Source: Bacillota bacterium (GTDB taxonomy: Bacteria; Bacillota; Clostridia; Oscillospirales; Acutalibacteraceae). From it: a DNA stretch of 64,000 nt. Each line of letters starts with the position of its first letter. Position 1 is the first letter of the stretch. The stretch is taken from assembly GCA_021769885.1 (NCBI GenBank), contig JAETSA010000001.1, positions 103,963-167,962 on the forward strand, given 5' to 3'. The notes beneath the pieces are model-generated. The model saw only the letters and a list, made by a program, of their open reading frames with translations. It did not search any database and was not told where the DNA came from. Shown here one piece after another: positions 17,567 to 27,139 of this stretch. The translations under genes and the position numbers were made by a program.

Positions 17567-18931
17567 ATGGCAGAGAATCAGAAAAAACTTGGCGGGCGCA
17601 TTTGGTTTAACATTATTTTATTTGGCTTTATGGGTCAAATCGCCTGGGCTGTAGAAAATATGTTTTTTAACACATTTCTCTACAATGCAATTTACAACGG
17701 TGCATCCCAGACTGCAGTGGACGGCTCCATTGACGTTATGAGCGCAATTAGCATTATGGTTGCGGCAAGTGCCTCTTTTACAGTGGTTGCAACTTTTTTA
17801 ATCGGCACTTGGAGCGATAAGGCGGGCAAGCGTAAATGGTTTATTTCCATCGGATATATCCTGTGGGGGCTTGTAACCGCGTCGTTTGGTGTGATTTCAC
17901 GTGAGCACACCGCATCCCTTTTCCATTTGACAGACGAAGTGCAAATCTTGACTGCCACTGTTGCCACGGTGATTGTTATGGATTGCTTGATGTCCTTTAT
18001 CGGCTCCAGCGGTAACGATGCGGCGTTTAATGCTTGGGTTACCGATGTGACCTCCACGAAAAACCGCGCTACGGTAGAAAGCGTGTTGGCGCTGTTGCCG
18101 CTTATCGCAACTGCGGCTGTGATGGGGCTTGCAGGTGCAGTGGGCACCATTGGATACGATGTATTCTTTTTCGTGCTTGGCGCAATCGTAACGGTCTGCG
18201 GAATTTGCGGCTTATTTACGCTGAAGGACGGCAAAATACATACTGAGGTCAGCGAATCTTACTTGAAGGACTTGGTGTACGGCTTTAAACCCTCTGTAGT
18301 CAAAGAGAATAAAAAGCTTTATTTGGCACTGACCGCCTGTTGTTTATCTTCTACGGCATTTCAGGTTTTCTTCCCGTATATCTTTATTTACCTCGGCAAT
18401 GTAATGAATTTTAGCTTGGATGCTGTTTTAACTTCCCTGACGCCGACGATTATTGCTATCGCTGCTGTGGTCGTCGTATTGGCAATTGCATTGCTGATTT
18501 TTACAGGTAAGCTGATGGATAAATTCGGAAAAGATAAGTTTATGGTGTTTTCAGTTGTCCTGTATTTCTTAGGACTGATTGCAACCGGCTTTGCAAAGAA
18601 TATCGCTGTATTTTTTGTGTGCGCGGTACCGGCGCTTCTCGGTTGGGCACTGTTCTCCATTGCGATGAATGCCTCTGTACGCGATTTTATGCCCGAGGGG
18701 AAAGTCGGTGTGTTCCAAGGTATCCGAATCATATTCTTTGTGCTGATTCCGATGATTGTCGGTCCGTTTATCGGCAATTTGGTATGCCGTATTTCTTCTG
18801 TGACCTATACAAATGAATACGGCGTTGTGACCTCCGCACCGGGCTCAGTTATGTTTTGGGCGGCGGCAGTGGTTGCAGTTTTCATTTTAATTCCGGTTTT
18901 AGTCTTACGCAAAAAAGAAAAGAACGCGTAA
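17567..18931 (+). CDS. MFS transporter, GPH-type sugar:cation symporter family
   Basis: A 454-residue protein with about twelve membrane segments. The cytoplasmic loop GTWSDKAGKRKWFISIGY is characteristic of the glycoside-pentoside-hexuronide symporters, and the start (LGGRIWFNIILFGFMGQIAWAVENMFF) fits that family. A likely substrate class is glycosides or oligosaccharides, but no sugar-degrading gene is adjacent. AGGGGG precedes the ATG. The gene has its own promoter and terminator and is probably controlled by the overlapping palindrome. Confidence 0.85.
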   Translation: MAENQKKLGGRIWFNIILFGFMGQIAWAVENMFFNTFLYNAIYNGASQTAVDGSIDVMSAISIMVAASASFTVVATFLIGTWSDKAGKRKWFISIGYILWGLVTASFGVISREHTASLFHLTDEVQILTATVATVIVMDCLMSFIGSSGNDAAFNAWVTDVTSTKNRATVESVLALLPLIATAAVMGLAGAVGTIGYDVFFFVLGAIVTVCGICGLFTLKDGKIHTEVSESYLKDLVYGFKPSVVKENKKLYLALTACCLSSTAFQVFFPYIFIYLGNVMNFSLDAVLTSLTPTIIAIAAVVVVLAIALLIFTGKLMDKFGKDKFMVFSVVLYFLGLIATGFAKNIAVFFVCAVPALLGWALFSIAMNASVRDFMPEGKVGVFQGIRIIFFVLIPMIVGPFIGNLVCRISSVTYTNEYGVVTSAPGSVMFWAAAVVAVFILIPVLVLRKKEKNA

Positions 18932-18946
18932 CAGCTGTTTTGGGGG

Positions 18947-18978
18947 AAGCGTCTGCATCAAAATGCAGGCGCTTTTTT
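18947..18978 (+). terminator. Intrinsic terminator of the MFS gene
   Basis: AAGCGTCTGCAT (18947-18958) pairs with ATGCAGGCGCTT (18963-18974) around a 4-base loop and is followed by a T run. Confidence 0.9.
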
Positions 18979-19055
18979 ATGCTCTTTTTCGTGTAATTGG
19001 CTTTTAAAACGCGAAAGAATATGTTATACTAATTGCATAAACTAGGAGCGATTTT

Positions 19056-19880
19056 ATGAGACGGAAAAATAAACTGAACTTTTCAAGTGAACGCCAAACA
19101 AAGGCAAAGCGCACACGTGCGTTTGTGCTTGCCTTTGTTGCTTTTATATTGGTGTTTGGTTCGGTTTCTTTGCTGATATTTATGAAATCCTTAGATTTTG
19201 ATTTGCAGAATCTTGTCAAAAAAACGGATGTTTCGTCTGCTGTAACAGAATCCACTGCGGCTGAAACTATGCCTGTAAAGCTTACAGATACCAATATTTT
19301 ATTGGTGTGCAGTGACAGCGATAAGAATTTAACGCTGTTGGCTTTGGTTTCCGCACATGCAAAGGATGCGGAAATTACAGTATCTGCGATTGACCCATCC
19401 GAGCAATTTCAATCTGTCTTTAAAAGTCAGGGCTTGGCGGGGTTAAAAAATGCAGTGGTTTCTGCATATTCGCTTCCTGTGCACCGCTATATTCAGGTGA
19501 CGGAAAGCAATCTGAAAAAAGCAATCGGTACGGTTGGGGATATCACGCTGAACATTCCGCAGGCTATACAGTATCGAGGGACAGATTCCAGTCTGTACTT
19601 AGACAGCGGTGAGCAGAGCTTAACAGGGGATTTATTTATAAAATATCTTCGCTATACGGATATAAACGGTAAATCGGATGCGGCGTGTGCATTGGTAAAA
19701 ACGGTTTTGCTCGCGTTCGGTGAAAATAATCGAGAAAAGCTTTTCAATACGCTTTTCAATCTATCCGATACGGATTTCTCGGTGGTGGATTGTACGGATT
19801 CCTCAGGGGAGTTAAATGTATTTTTATATCTGCGCGGCAACGTAAAAACTGCTGATTTCAGTGCACCTAAGGAGTTTTGA
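19056..19880 (+). CDS. LytR-CpsA-Psr (LCP)-like membrane protein, apparently catalytically degenerate
   Basis: A 274-residue protein with a basic N-terminal tail, one membrane segment at about residues 22-42 and an extracellular domain. From residue 80 the order NILLVCSDSD, LLALVSAHAKDAEITVSAID, GLAGLKNAV, YIQVTESNLKKAIGTVGDITLNIP and LTGDLFIKYLRYTD parallels LCP domains that transfer glycopolymers to peptidoglycan. The Arg residues of the family's RSDT and IPRD segments are not present here (CSDSDKN and AIDPSE instead), so it may be non-catalytic. It is 2 bases from a transglutaminase-like gene and probably co-transcribed with it. Confidence 0.68.
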   Translation: MRRKNKLNFSSERQTKAKRTRAFVLAFVAFILVFGSVSLLIFMKSLDFDLQNLVKKTDVSSAVTESTAAETMPVKLTDTNILLVCSDSDKNLTLLALVSAHAKDAEITVSAIDPSEQFQSVFKSQGLAGLKNAVVSAYSLPVHRYIQVTESNLKKAIGTVGDITLNIPQAIQYRGTDSSLYLDSGEQSLTGDLFIKYLRYTDINGKSDAACALVKTVLLAFGENNREKLFNTLFNLSDTDFSVVDCTDSSGELNVFLYLRGNVKTADFSAPKEF

Positions 19881-19882
19881 CC

Positions 19883-21028
19883 GTGAAAAAGAAACGACTG
19901 CTTATTGCAGCTTTGTTGGTTGCAGTGATTGCTGTGGGTGCGGTTAATCTCAGCCGTACTCTGCGAACGATTCCGACAGATTTTTCCAAAATAAAAATGA
20001 TATATGCCTCTGATGGTGTTTCGCGTTATTATTATGATACGCTGTCGGAGGACAGTAAGGTTGCCTATACGTTAATTTTAAATTCAATTCGCAAGCATCC
20101 GAAGGAAGTGGAAATTCCACAGCTGAGTGAGGCGGATTTTCACGAGATGTTTTGTGCGTTATCTTACGATAATCCTGAGCTTTTGTGTTTAACAAATGAA
20201 AGTCAGATTGTTTTCAGAGGGGCAAAAGCCTATTTTATTCCGCAATATTTTGAAGAAGCAGATGCTTGTGAAGCACGTCGGCAGACCTTGGAAACTGCTG
20301 TAAATACAATTTTAAGCGGTGTGCGCACCGATATGGATGCCTTTGAAAAAGAATTGTATTTCCATGATGTGATTTGTGAGAACACGGTCTATACACCGAA
20401 CAGCAGTGACACTGTCGGATATTCGGCGTATGACGCTTTAGTGGAGGGGCGGGCAGTGTGCGAGGGCTATTCCCGTGCTATGCAGCTTTTGATGACCCGT
20501 GTCGGGATACCGAATTATTTGGTGACGGGCGTCGGCGCGGATGCGGACGGTACATCCGAAGGACATATGTGGAATGTTGTGACAATTCAGGGCGAGAATT
20601 ATTATTTGGATGTCACTTGGGATGATATGGATAAAGACAACGACAACCGCTACAATCATACATATTTCAATGTCACTTCGGCGGATATTCAGAGCAATCA
20701 TTTGGAAATTCAACCGGATAACAACAACTGTACAGCGACAGTCTTCAATTACTTTGTGCGGCAGGATTTATATATAGAAAAATATAATGCTGAGGCAGAG
20801 ACATTGCTGATTCGGGAAATTCAAAAGACGGGCGAGAAGGACGCGCATAGCTTTGAAGTGCGGTTTGCTGACCGCAAGGCATATGAGTCGGCGGTTTCGG
20901 CTTTAATTGACAACGGCGGCATCTCAGAGCTTGTACAGAGGGCAACGCGCAGAACGGGCGTTCATTATGAAAACGTGATATATGTCCGTGATGAAGATAT
21001 GCTGACTTTACAAATTGCTTTTTCCTAA
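19883..21028 (+). CDS. Membrane-anchored transglutaminase-like protein
   Basis: A 381-residue protein with one N-terminal membrane segment (about residues 6-24) and an extracellular transglutaminase/cysteine-protease fold. The triad is visible: Cys193 in GRAVCEGYS, His228 in GHMWNVV and Asp243 in [14 protein letters not shown] lies 8 bases before a GTG at 19883, which I take as the start; a TTG at 19877 is too close to the site. It follows the LCP-like gene directly, which suggests a shared cell-envelope role. Substrate unknown. Confidence 0.85.
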   Translation: MKKKRLLIAALLVAVIAVGAVNLSRTLRTIPTDFSKIKMIYASDGVSRYYYDTLSEDSKVAYTLILNSIRKHPKEVEIPQLSEADFHEMFCALSYDNPELLCLTNESQIVFRGAKAYFIPQYFEEADACEARRQTLETAVNTILSGVRTDMDAFEKELYFHDVICENTVYTPNSSDTVGYSAYDALVEGRAVCEGYSRAMQLLMTRVGIPNYLVTGVGADADGTSEGHMWNVVTIQGENYYLDVTWDDMDKDNDNRYNHTYFNVTSADIQSNHLEIQPDNNNCTATVFNYFVRQDLYIEKYNAEAETLLIREIQKTGEKDAHSFEVRFADRKAYESAVSALIDNGGISELVQRATRRTGVHYENVIYVRDEDMLTLQIAFS

Positions 21029-21041
21029 AAGGAGAGAAAAT

Positions 21042-21602
21042 ATGGATAAACAAAGAATTGAAAACGCAGTGCGAGAAATTTTAATCGCAATCGGTGAGGA
21101 TCCTGATCGCGAAGGTCTTGTGGAAACGCCGAAACGTGTGGCAAATATGTATGCGGAAATTTTTTCGGGGCTGGAAGATGACCCGACGCGCCATTTGAAA
21201 ATTTTTAATGAATCGAAAAACGATGAAATGGTTGTTGTGCGAGATATCCCGATGTATTCTATGTGCGAGCATCATCTCTTACCCTTTGTCGGCAAAGCGC
21301 ATATTGCTTACATCCCGTCTGAAGGGAAGGTGATTGGGCTTTCTAAGCTTGCAAGAATTGTAGATTCTTTTTCAAAAAAACCGCAGCTGCAAGAACGCCT
21401 GACCTCACAAATCGCAGATTTTTTAGAGGAAAATCTCTCGCCGAAGGGTCTTGCGGTTGTGGTCGAGGCTGAGCATTTGTGTATGACTATGCGCGGTGCG
21501 CGTGCGGCAGGTGCAAAAACACAGACTTCGGCGTTGCGCGGCTCTATGCGCAAGGACGCACGAACGCGCGCCGAGGCAATGGCATTTTTGCGGGGAGAAT
21601 AA
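21042..21602 (+). CDS. folE: GTP cyclohydrolase I
   Basis: A 186-residue enzyme making dihydroneopterin triphosphate from GTP, the first step of folate synthesis. Zinc and active-site motifs are visible: [12 protein letters not shown] and [12 protein letters not shown] (second Cys ligand). GRxP-type C-terminal motifs are replaced by TRAEAMAFL, which is normal for the family. GGAGAG precedes the ATG. It is first in the folE-folP-folB-folK operon. Confidence 0.97.
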   Translation: MDKQRIENAVREILIAIGEDPDREGLVETPKRVANMYAEIFSGLEDDPTRHLKIFNESKNDEMVVVRDIPMYSMCEHHLLPFVGKAHIAYIPSEGKVIGLSKLARIVDSFSKKPQLQERLTSQIADFLEENLSPKGLAVVVEAEHLCMTMRGARAAGAKTQTSALRGSMRKDARTRAEAMAFLRGE

Positions 21603-21604
21603 AA

Positions 21605-22441
21605 ATGGCGTTTTTTCAAGGCAACAATTTCTGTTTTCCCTTAAATCAAAGAACATATATTATGGGAATCTTAAATATTACTACGGATTCGTTCTTTGAC
21701 GGCGGGAAATGGAACTCGCCGCAGTGCGCGTTGGAGCACGCATTGCAAATGGAAGCGGACGGTGCAGATATATTGGACATCGGTGCACAATCTACCCGTC
21801 CCGGGCATATTCCGATGACGGACGCGGAAGAACTTGCGGTTTTACAATCGTATTTGCCGCAAATTGCAAAGAATGTAAAAATTCCGATTTCAATCGATAC
21901 CTTTTTCCCACGGGTGGCAGAGTATGCTTTGGCAAACGGTGCAGCGATTGTGAATGATGTGAGCGGTGTTTTTCATGCGGATATGGCAGATGTCGTCAAA
22001 GCATATCGAGCCGGTTGGGTGGTTATGCACAGCGGCAAAAGCGATTCCGACAATGCTGTGCAATATAAAAACGGCGTTGTAGAGGATGTAAAAGCATTTT
22101 TTTCGGAAATGTATGACAAATGCGTGGCACAGGGAATCACGCCTGAACAGCTTTGTTATGACATCGGTATCGGATTCGGAAAAGAACGCACAGATGATAT
22201 GGAGCTGTTGCGCTGTATTGCACAGATAAAGCAATCGGACCGCGCATTGATGACAGCGCTTTCGTGTAAACGCGTGATTGCACAACACACAGGTACAGAC
22301 GATGAAAATCGGTTGTTCGGGACACTTGCGGCGAATACACTTGCGATTGCCGGAGGCACGGATTTTATTCGTGTACATCACGTACGGGAAAACAAGCTTG
22401 CTGCAAAAATGGCAGATGCAATTGTCCGCTCAGAGGTGTAA
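21605..22441 (+). CDS. folP: Dihydropteroate synthase
   Basis: A 278-residue TIM-barrel enzyme that joins p-aminobenzoate to the pterin pyrophosphate; it is the sulfonamide target. The motifs MGILNITTDSFFDGGKW, DILDIGAQSTRPG and IVNDVSG are present. The usual NITPDSF is NITTDSF here. The ATG at 21605 lies two bases after folE. The folate genes are closely packed and translationally linked. Confidence 0.95.
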   Translation: MAFFQGNNFCFPLNQRTYIMGILNITTDSFFDGGKWNSPQCALEHALQMEADGADILDIGAQSTRPGHIPMTDAEELAVLQSYLPQIAKNVKIPISIDTFFPRVAEYALANGAAIVNDVSGVFHADMADVVKAYRAGWVVMHSGKSDSDNAVQYKNGVVEDVKAFFSEMYDKCVAQGITPEQLCYDIGIGFGKERTDDMELLRCIAQIKQSDRALMTALSCKRVIAQHTGTDDENRLFGTLAANTLAIAGGTDFIRVHHVRENKLAAKMADAIVRSEV

Positions 22442-22444
22442 TTT

Positions 22445-22828
22445 ATGGATAAAATTATCATACAAGGCTTGCGCTTATATGCGTATCACGGGGTCAATCC
22501 CGAAGAAAAAATTGACGGGCAGATGTTCTTTTTGGATATTACCTGTGCACTTTCTTTGTGTGTGCCCTGCGCTACGGATTGCGTAGATGATACAGTCAGC
22601 TATGCAAAGATTCTGAAAACGGCGCGCAGTGCATTTCTATCTCAAAAATTTGATTTGTTAGAAACTGCGGCGGAAACAGTTGCAAAATCGGTTTTAGATG
22701 CATTCAGCGCAATTAAAGAAATCACTGTTCGTGTGCGCAAACCGGAAGCACCTATTAAGGCGGATTTCGAATATGTTGCGGTTGAAATCACAAGAACGCC
22801 TGAAGATTATGAAGGAGCAGGGGAATGA
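22445..22828 (+). CDS. folB: Dihydroneopterin aldolase
   Basis: A 127-residue enzyme splitting dihydroneopterin to 6-hydroxymethyl-dihydropterin. The start IIQGLRLYAYHGVNPEEK has the conserved Gly/His/Glu set, and VRVRKPEAPI near the C terminus is the family signature. It starts 3 bases after folP and overlaps folK by 4 bases. Confidence 0.95.
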   Translation: MDKIIIQGLRLYAYHGVNPEEKIDGQMFFLDITCALSLCVPCATDCVDDTVSYAKILKTARSAFLSQKFDLLETAAETVAKSVLDAFSAIKEITVRVRKPEAPIKADFEYVAVEITRTPEDYEGAGE

Positions 22829-23295
22829 AGGCTGTTATCGGACTCGGTACGAATATAGGTGAACGCGCCGAAAATTTAAAGCAAGCGGTACAGGCACTGA
22901 AGCTGTTGTCGAACACAAGTGTTCTGAAAAGCTCTTCGGTTTACGAAACAAAGCCGTACGGTTTTGCAGATCAGCCGGATTTTTTGAATATGGTGTTGGT
23001 TTTGGAAACCGCCTTATCACCTGAAGCACTTTTGGGCGCATGTCTTGGAATTGAAGCAGGATTCGGTCGGATTCGCCGATTTAAAAACGGCCCGCGCATT
23101 TTAGATTTAGATGTATTGCTGATTGAAAACTATTCTTCTGACACTGACTTACTGCGTGTGCCGCATCCGCAAATTCTGTATCGGTCTTTTGTGCTTTGCC
23201 CGCTTTATGAATTATTCCCAAGCGGAGAAGCGTTCGGATTTTCATTTCTTAAAGCATATGAAAATCATCCGAAAGACGATATTAAAAAACTATAA
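22825..23295 (+). CDS. folK: 2-amino-4-hydroxy-6-hydroxymethyldihydropteridine pyrophosphokinase
   Basis: A 156-residue kinase that pyrophosphorylates the hydroxymethyl pterin for FolP. Motifs: GLGTNIGERAENL, SSVYETKPYG, DQPDFLNMV, and the PPPK signature GPRILDLDVLL. It overlaps folB by 4 bases (ATGA) and is the last gene before a long shared terminator. Confidence 0.96.
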   Translation: MKAVIGLGTNIGERAENLKQAVQALKLLSNTSVLKSSSVYETKPYGFADQPDFLNMVLVLETALSPEALLGACLGIEAGFGRIRRFKNGPRILDLDVLLIENYSSDTDLLRVPHPQILYRSFVLCPLYELFPSGEAFGFSFLKAYENHPKDDIKKL

Positions 23296-23309
23296 CCATT
23301 TAATAAAAG

Positions 23310-23350
23310 CACAAAAGCAACGCAGAACAGATAACTGCGTTGCTTTTGTG
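23310..23350. terminator. Bidirectional terminator between folK and the PpiC gene
   Basis: A perfect 16-bp stem, CACAAAAGCAACGCAG (23310-23325) with CTGCGTTGCTTTTGTG (23335-23350), around a 9-base loop. It lies between two convergent genes; TTTGTG follows on the plus strand and TTTTATTAAA on the minus strand. Confidence 0.88.
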
Positions 23351-23371
23351 TTTGTGCATCCGTAAACTTTA

Positions 23372-25048
23372 TTAACCGATATACTGCTGTGCAATAAAGT
23401 TTTCCATCTGAGAAACTGACCAGTTTACAGCTCTTTCAGATTCCGTGGTCTTGTAGGTGTCACCGTTTTCAATTTCTTCGCTGAAAGCCGTGAGTGCAGC
23501 GTTTGCCAATGCTGTTTTTACATTTGTTTTCCAGGTTTCCTCGTGGTTGTTGCCGACATAGTACATAATGTGATAACCGAATCTGGTTTCCACAATACCG
23601 GTATCACCGGGCTTTCGTGCCGCATCAAAGCACCAATCATTGAACTGCTCAACCATATCACCGACAGCTACGTTCTCGTAAAGACCGCCGTTGTCTTTGG
23701 AGCCGGTATCTTCATTGTTTGCTGTTGCGAGGGTAATAAAGTTTTCCTCGGTAGGATTCGCAAGATATTGGTCGTATACTTCCTGTGCTTTGTCACGGTA
23801 AGCAATCTTTGCTTCGTCGGAAATTGCGGTGGTCTGACCGCTGGAATCGGTGGGGAATTTAATTAGGATATGACGTACATCAACGGGCTTTACAGTATCT
23901 TTGTGCGGCAGAGCAGACATAAACAAAACGGAGTAGCCGTTTGTAGATTCCACAACCGTAACATTACCGACAGTGCGGTCTGCTGAAAGTGCCCAATCGG
24001 CAGCTGCCTGACCGAAAGACTGTGCAAGGGTGGCGGCTGTTACATTTTCAAATTTAACCGATTCATCTGTAGCAGAAGAGCTGTTGACTTTTGCTTGCGT
24101 GGTCAGAGAAACTGCATCTTTCACATTTGCCGCGTATGCGTCAGCTGTTTCTTTTGCTTTTGCCATAGCCTCTTGGGTTGCTGCCGTCTTTTCTTCGTCA
24201 GTTGCATCTGCGGAAATAGAGGAAGTATCCGCCGCTACAGTAAAGCCATATACAGTACATACCGCATAATCGGAAAGCTTTGCATTGTATTCTGCATCAA
24301 TTTGTTCATCTGTAATGGCGTTTTGTGTATCTGTTTGTTTCTGCTCGGAATATTTTGCGGCAAGCTGACGCTCTTCCATAACTTCGCGAAGGAGCTTTTC
24401 GTCAACGCCTTTGCCATACAGCTTGATTAAATATCTGTCTAAGGAGAAGCTGTTATTCTCGGCGGTTTCACGCAGAGAATCAACCTGTTCATCAATTTCT
24501 TTTTGCTCATCCTCAGTGAGGGAGATGCCTGCATCGCGCGCCATATCTGCATATGCAATGTAGGTTTGCAGATATTTCAGCGTGTTGATGCGGAAGTAAT
24601 CTGCCCATGTGGCTGTTTCACCTTCAAAGCCCTCAATTTCGCCGAGCGTATATTCCTGCTCCATCGGGGTTTTGGTCGAATCATACCCGGTATACATTGC
24701 GCCGTAGCCGGTACCGTACTGTGAATCGTACTGCTTAGAAGTGTTGGCATGGCTCAAATACATATCCATATAATAGAAATTGTATTTTGCAACCGAAATC
24801 TTTGTGTCACCGATTTTAGCCGCAGTCAAAACCTTTTGCGGCACACCGAAGAAGTTCAAAGTACCGTAGATTGCGCCAAGCACCAAAGCCGCAACAATTA
24901 CGACACCAATAACCTTACCGACAATCTGTTTTGCTTTTTCGCTTTTTGGATTCTTTTTGGCATTCTTTTTTGCCATAGAGTCCATACGCTTTTTGCGCTC
25001 TTCTCGGTAAAGCTCTGCCTGGCTTTTTTCAACTTGATTGTTTTCCAT
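23372..25048 (-). CDS. Membrane-anchored peptidyl-prolyl isomerase (PpiC/PrsA-like foldase)
   Basis: A 558-residue protein with a highly charged cytoplasmic N terminus (Lys/Glu-rich, residues 1-45), one membrane segment (about 46-70), a long SurA-like helical region and a parvulin domain starting near residue 387 (DVRHILIKFPTD) and ending with GDTGIVETRFGYHIM. Unlike PrsA of Bacillus, it has no lipobox and is held by the membrane segment. It would fold secreted proteins outside the membrane. It has its own minus-strand promoter and a shared terminator with folK. Confidence 0.88.
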   Translation of the reverse strand: MENNQVEKSQAELYREERKKRMDSMAKKNAKKNPKSEKAKQIVGKVIGVVIVAALVLGAIYGTLNFFGVPQKVLTAAKIGDTKISVAKYNFYYMDMYLSHANTSKQYDSQYGTGYGAMYTGYDSTKTPMEQEYTLGEIEGFEGETATWADYFRINTLKYLQTYIAYADMARDAGISLTEDEQKEIDEQVDSLRETAENNSFSLDRYLIKLYGKGVDEKLLREVMEERQLAAKYSEQKQTDTQNAITDEQIDAEYNAKLSDYAVCTVYGFTVAADTSSISADATDEEKTAATQEAMAKAKETADAYAANVKDAVSLTTQAKVNSSSATDESVKFENVTAATLAQSFGQAAADWALSADRTVGNVTVVESTNGYSVLFMSALPHKDTVKPVDVRHILIKFPTDSSGQTTAISDEAKIAYRDKAQEVYDQYLANPTEENFITLATANNEDTGSKDNGGLYENVAVGDMVEQFNDWCFDAARKPGDTGIVETRFGYHIMYYVGNNHEETWKTNVKTALANAALTAFSEEIENGDTYKTTESERAVNWSVSQMENFIAQQYIG

Positions 25049-25119
25049 TCAGAATTCATCCTTTGTCCGTTGATTTTCGGTCGCTCCGTAAAAAGGAATA
25101 TGACCGATGAAACATACCT

Positions 25120-25148
25120 ATTTTATACTATTTTAGTGAAAGTTACAA
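25120..25148 (-). promoter_or_regulatory. Candidate promoter for the PpiC gene
   Basis: On the minus strand, TTGTAA (25143-25148) and TAAAAT (25120-25125) are 17 bases apart, about 70 bases before the start codon. Confidence 0.5.
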
Positions 25149-25203
25149 GCATATTTTTATAAAATAGCTAAAACAAGCAAAAATTTACAGAATATTTATA
25201 GAT

Positions 25204-27111
25204 TTAAGACTCGCTCAAGGTCAGCCATTCGGTTTCACGCTCTTCAATCGTGTTTTCAACGATTTCAATTTCTTCTGTAAGTGCGGTCAGACGCACGTAA
25301 TCGTCAACGACCTCGGGAGATTCGCATTCGGCTTTTAATGCGCTGCATTGCATATAGAGCGATTCAATCTCTTTTTGTAATGCCGCAAGCTTTGCGCGCC
25401 TTTTTCGTTCCTCGGCTTTGTTTTTACGATTGGTTTCATACGCCTGTTTTTGCTCGGAAACCGCCTTTTTCTCTACAGGTTCAGAAGCCTGTACAGTTGC
25501 CGATTTTGCCGCCAAATACTCGTTGTAACCGCCTTTATAAATACAGAGCCTATCGGGAAACATCTCTATAATTTTGGTAGGCACACGGCTTAGAAAATAG
25601 CGGTCGTGCGAAACCGTCAGCATCGTGCCTGAAAATTGCTGTAAGGCTTCATCTAACGATTCCTTTGCTGTATAATCCAAGTGGTTTGTAGGCTCGTCCA
25701 AAATCAGGAAATTACTACGCTCAAACATAATTATGCAAAAAGCTACTTTGGCACGATTGGCACCGGACAGCTCTTTGATGCGTTTGAAAACACTTTCATC
25801 TTCAATCAGAAGCTTGCCGAGCACACTGCGAATCTCTAACTCGGTTTTTCCGGGAAAACGACGGTGAACCGCTTCTAAAACTGTATCGTTTAAATTCAGA
25901 TTGGCGAGCTCTTGATCGAAATAAGAAATTTTGACATTTCCGCCGATGCGAACCGTGCCGCTGTACGGTAATTTCTTCAAAATGGCTTTTAAAAGAGAGG
26001 ATTTACCGACACCGTTTTGCCCGACCAAAGCAATTTTTTCACCTTTCTCAATTGAAAAGGAAAGATGTTCATACAGCTGTTTGCCGGTTGCGCTGTTTCC
26101 TACAAAAACACCGAGATCGCGCACCTCTAATACGGTTTTATGCGGCTCGTAATCAAATTCAAATGTGAAATGTGCTTTCTTTTGACGAGGATTCGGTTTT
26201 GCCGCCAGTTCCATTTTCTCAAGAGCCTTTACACGGGAACCGACGCTGTTTGTACTGCTGGATTTCGCAAGATTGCGTCTTACATATTCGCGCATAGCTT
26301 CTAAATCCGCTTGCTGTTTTTTGTATTCTTTTTCTAAGGCGCGAATCCGCTCTTCTTTCTGTACCAAAAAGGCGGAATATCCACCTTTATACCGATACAG
26401 TGTACCGCGCTCAAGTTCACAAATATCGCTTGCGACGCGATTTAAAAAGTATCGGTCGTGCGAAACAACCACCACTGCACCTTTATAGGCAGTCAGATAT
26501 TCCTCAAGCCATGTGAGCATCGAAAAATCCAAGTGATTGGTCGGCTCATCGAGAATCAGCAGTTCAGGATTTTGCAAAAGTACCTTTGCCATTGCAAAGC
26601 GTATTTTTTCTCCGCCGCTCAGGGTCGAAATTTTGCCGTCCAAGCGAAATTTTCCGAACCCTAAGCCGTTTAGTACCGTTTGTATCCGCACGTCGGCGTG
26701 ATACCCGTCTAAAGCGGCATATTGATTGGAAAGCTCCTCGTATGCGTTCGTCAATTGCAAATAAGCAGGGGAGTCAGGGGCGGTACTTGCTATTTTTGCT
26801 GAAATTTCAGCAAGCTGTTCACGGACGGTGTAGACTTCCTGCAGAGCTAAATGAATTTCCTCTTCCAAAGTGTTCTGTGAATTTAGAGATTCATTTTGCT
26901 TTAAGTATCCGATAGACAAATCTTTTTTTGCGGAAATAACACCGGAATCATATGGAAGCGTACCTGTTATAATATTTAAAAGCGTGGTTTTGCCTACGCC
27001 GTTTACACCCAAAAGACCGATGTGATCTCCCTCTTGAATGCTTAAATTGATATCGTTTAAAACGATTTCGTCCAAAAAGCCTTTGGACACTTGATTTAAT
27101 GACAATAACAT
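25204..27111 (-). CDS. ABC-F family ATP-binding protein
   Basis: A soluble 635-residue protein with two ABC domains and no membrane segments. Walker A motifs are GVNGVGKTT and GQNGVGKSS, signatures are LSGGEKIRF in the first domain and LSGANRAKV in the second, and DEPTNHLD occurs in both. The ~80-residue interdomain linker and a Lys/Glu-rich coiled-coil C terminus (about residues 530-635) are typical of ribosome-acting ABC-F proteins. It might be a translation factor or confer antibiotic protection; sequence alone does not decide. It follows trkA by 28 bases. Confidence 0.9.
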   Translation of the reverse strand: MLLSLNQVSKGFLDEIVLNDINLSIQEGDHIGLLGVNGVGKTTLLNIITGTLPYDSGVISAKKDLSIGYLKQNESLNSQNTLEEEIHLALQEVYTVREQLAEISAKIASTAPDSPAYLQLTNAYEELSNQYAALDGYHADVRIQTVLNGLGFGKFRLDGKISTLSGGEKIRFAMAKVLLQNPELLILDEPTNHLDFSMLTWLEEYLTAYKGAVVVVSHDRYFLNRVASDICELERGTLYRYKGGYSAFLVQKEERIRALEKEYKKQQADLEAMREYVRRNLAKSSSTNSVGSRVKALEKMELAAKPNPRQKKAHFTFEFDYEPHKTVLEVRDLGVFVGNSATGKQLYEHLSFSIEKGEKIALVGQNGVGKSSLLKAILKKLPYSGTVRIGGNVKISYFDQELANLNLNDTVLEAVHRRFPGKTELEIRSVLGKLLIEDESVFKRIKELSGANRAKVAFCIIMFERSNFLILDEPTNHLDYTAKESLDEALQQFSGTMLTVSHDRYFLSRVPTKIIEMFPDRLCIYKGGYNEYLAAKSATVQASEPVEKKAVSEQKQAYETNRKNKAEERKRRAKLAALQKEIESLYMQCSALKAECESPEVVDDYVRLTALTEEIEIVENTIEERETEWLTLSES

Positions 27112-27139
27112 ATGTTTTCTCCGAAAAGCAGATACCGGA

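Noticed and set aside
25204-27111. The ABC-F protein as an antibiotic resistance determinant
   Set aside because: Family membership is clear, but the subgroup cannot be told from sequence by eye, and the context with trkH-trkA does not suggest resistance.
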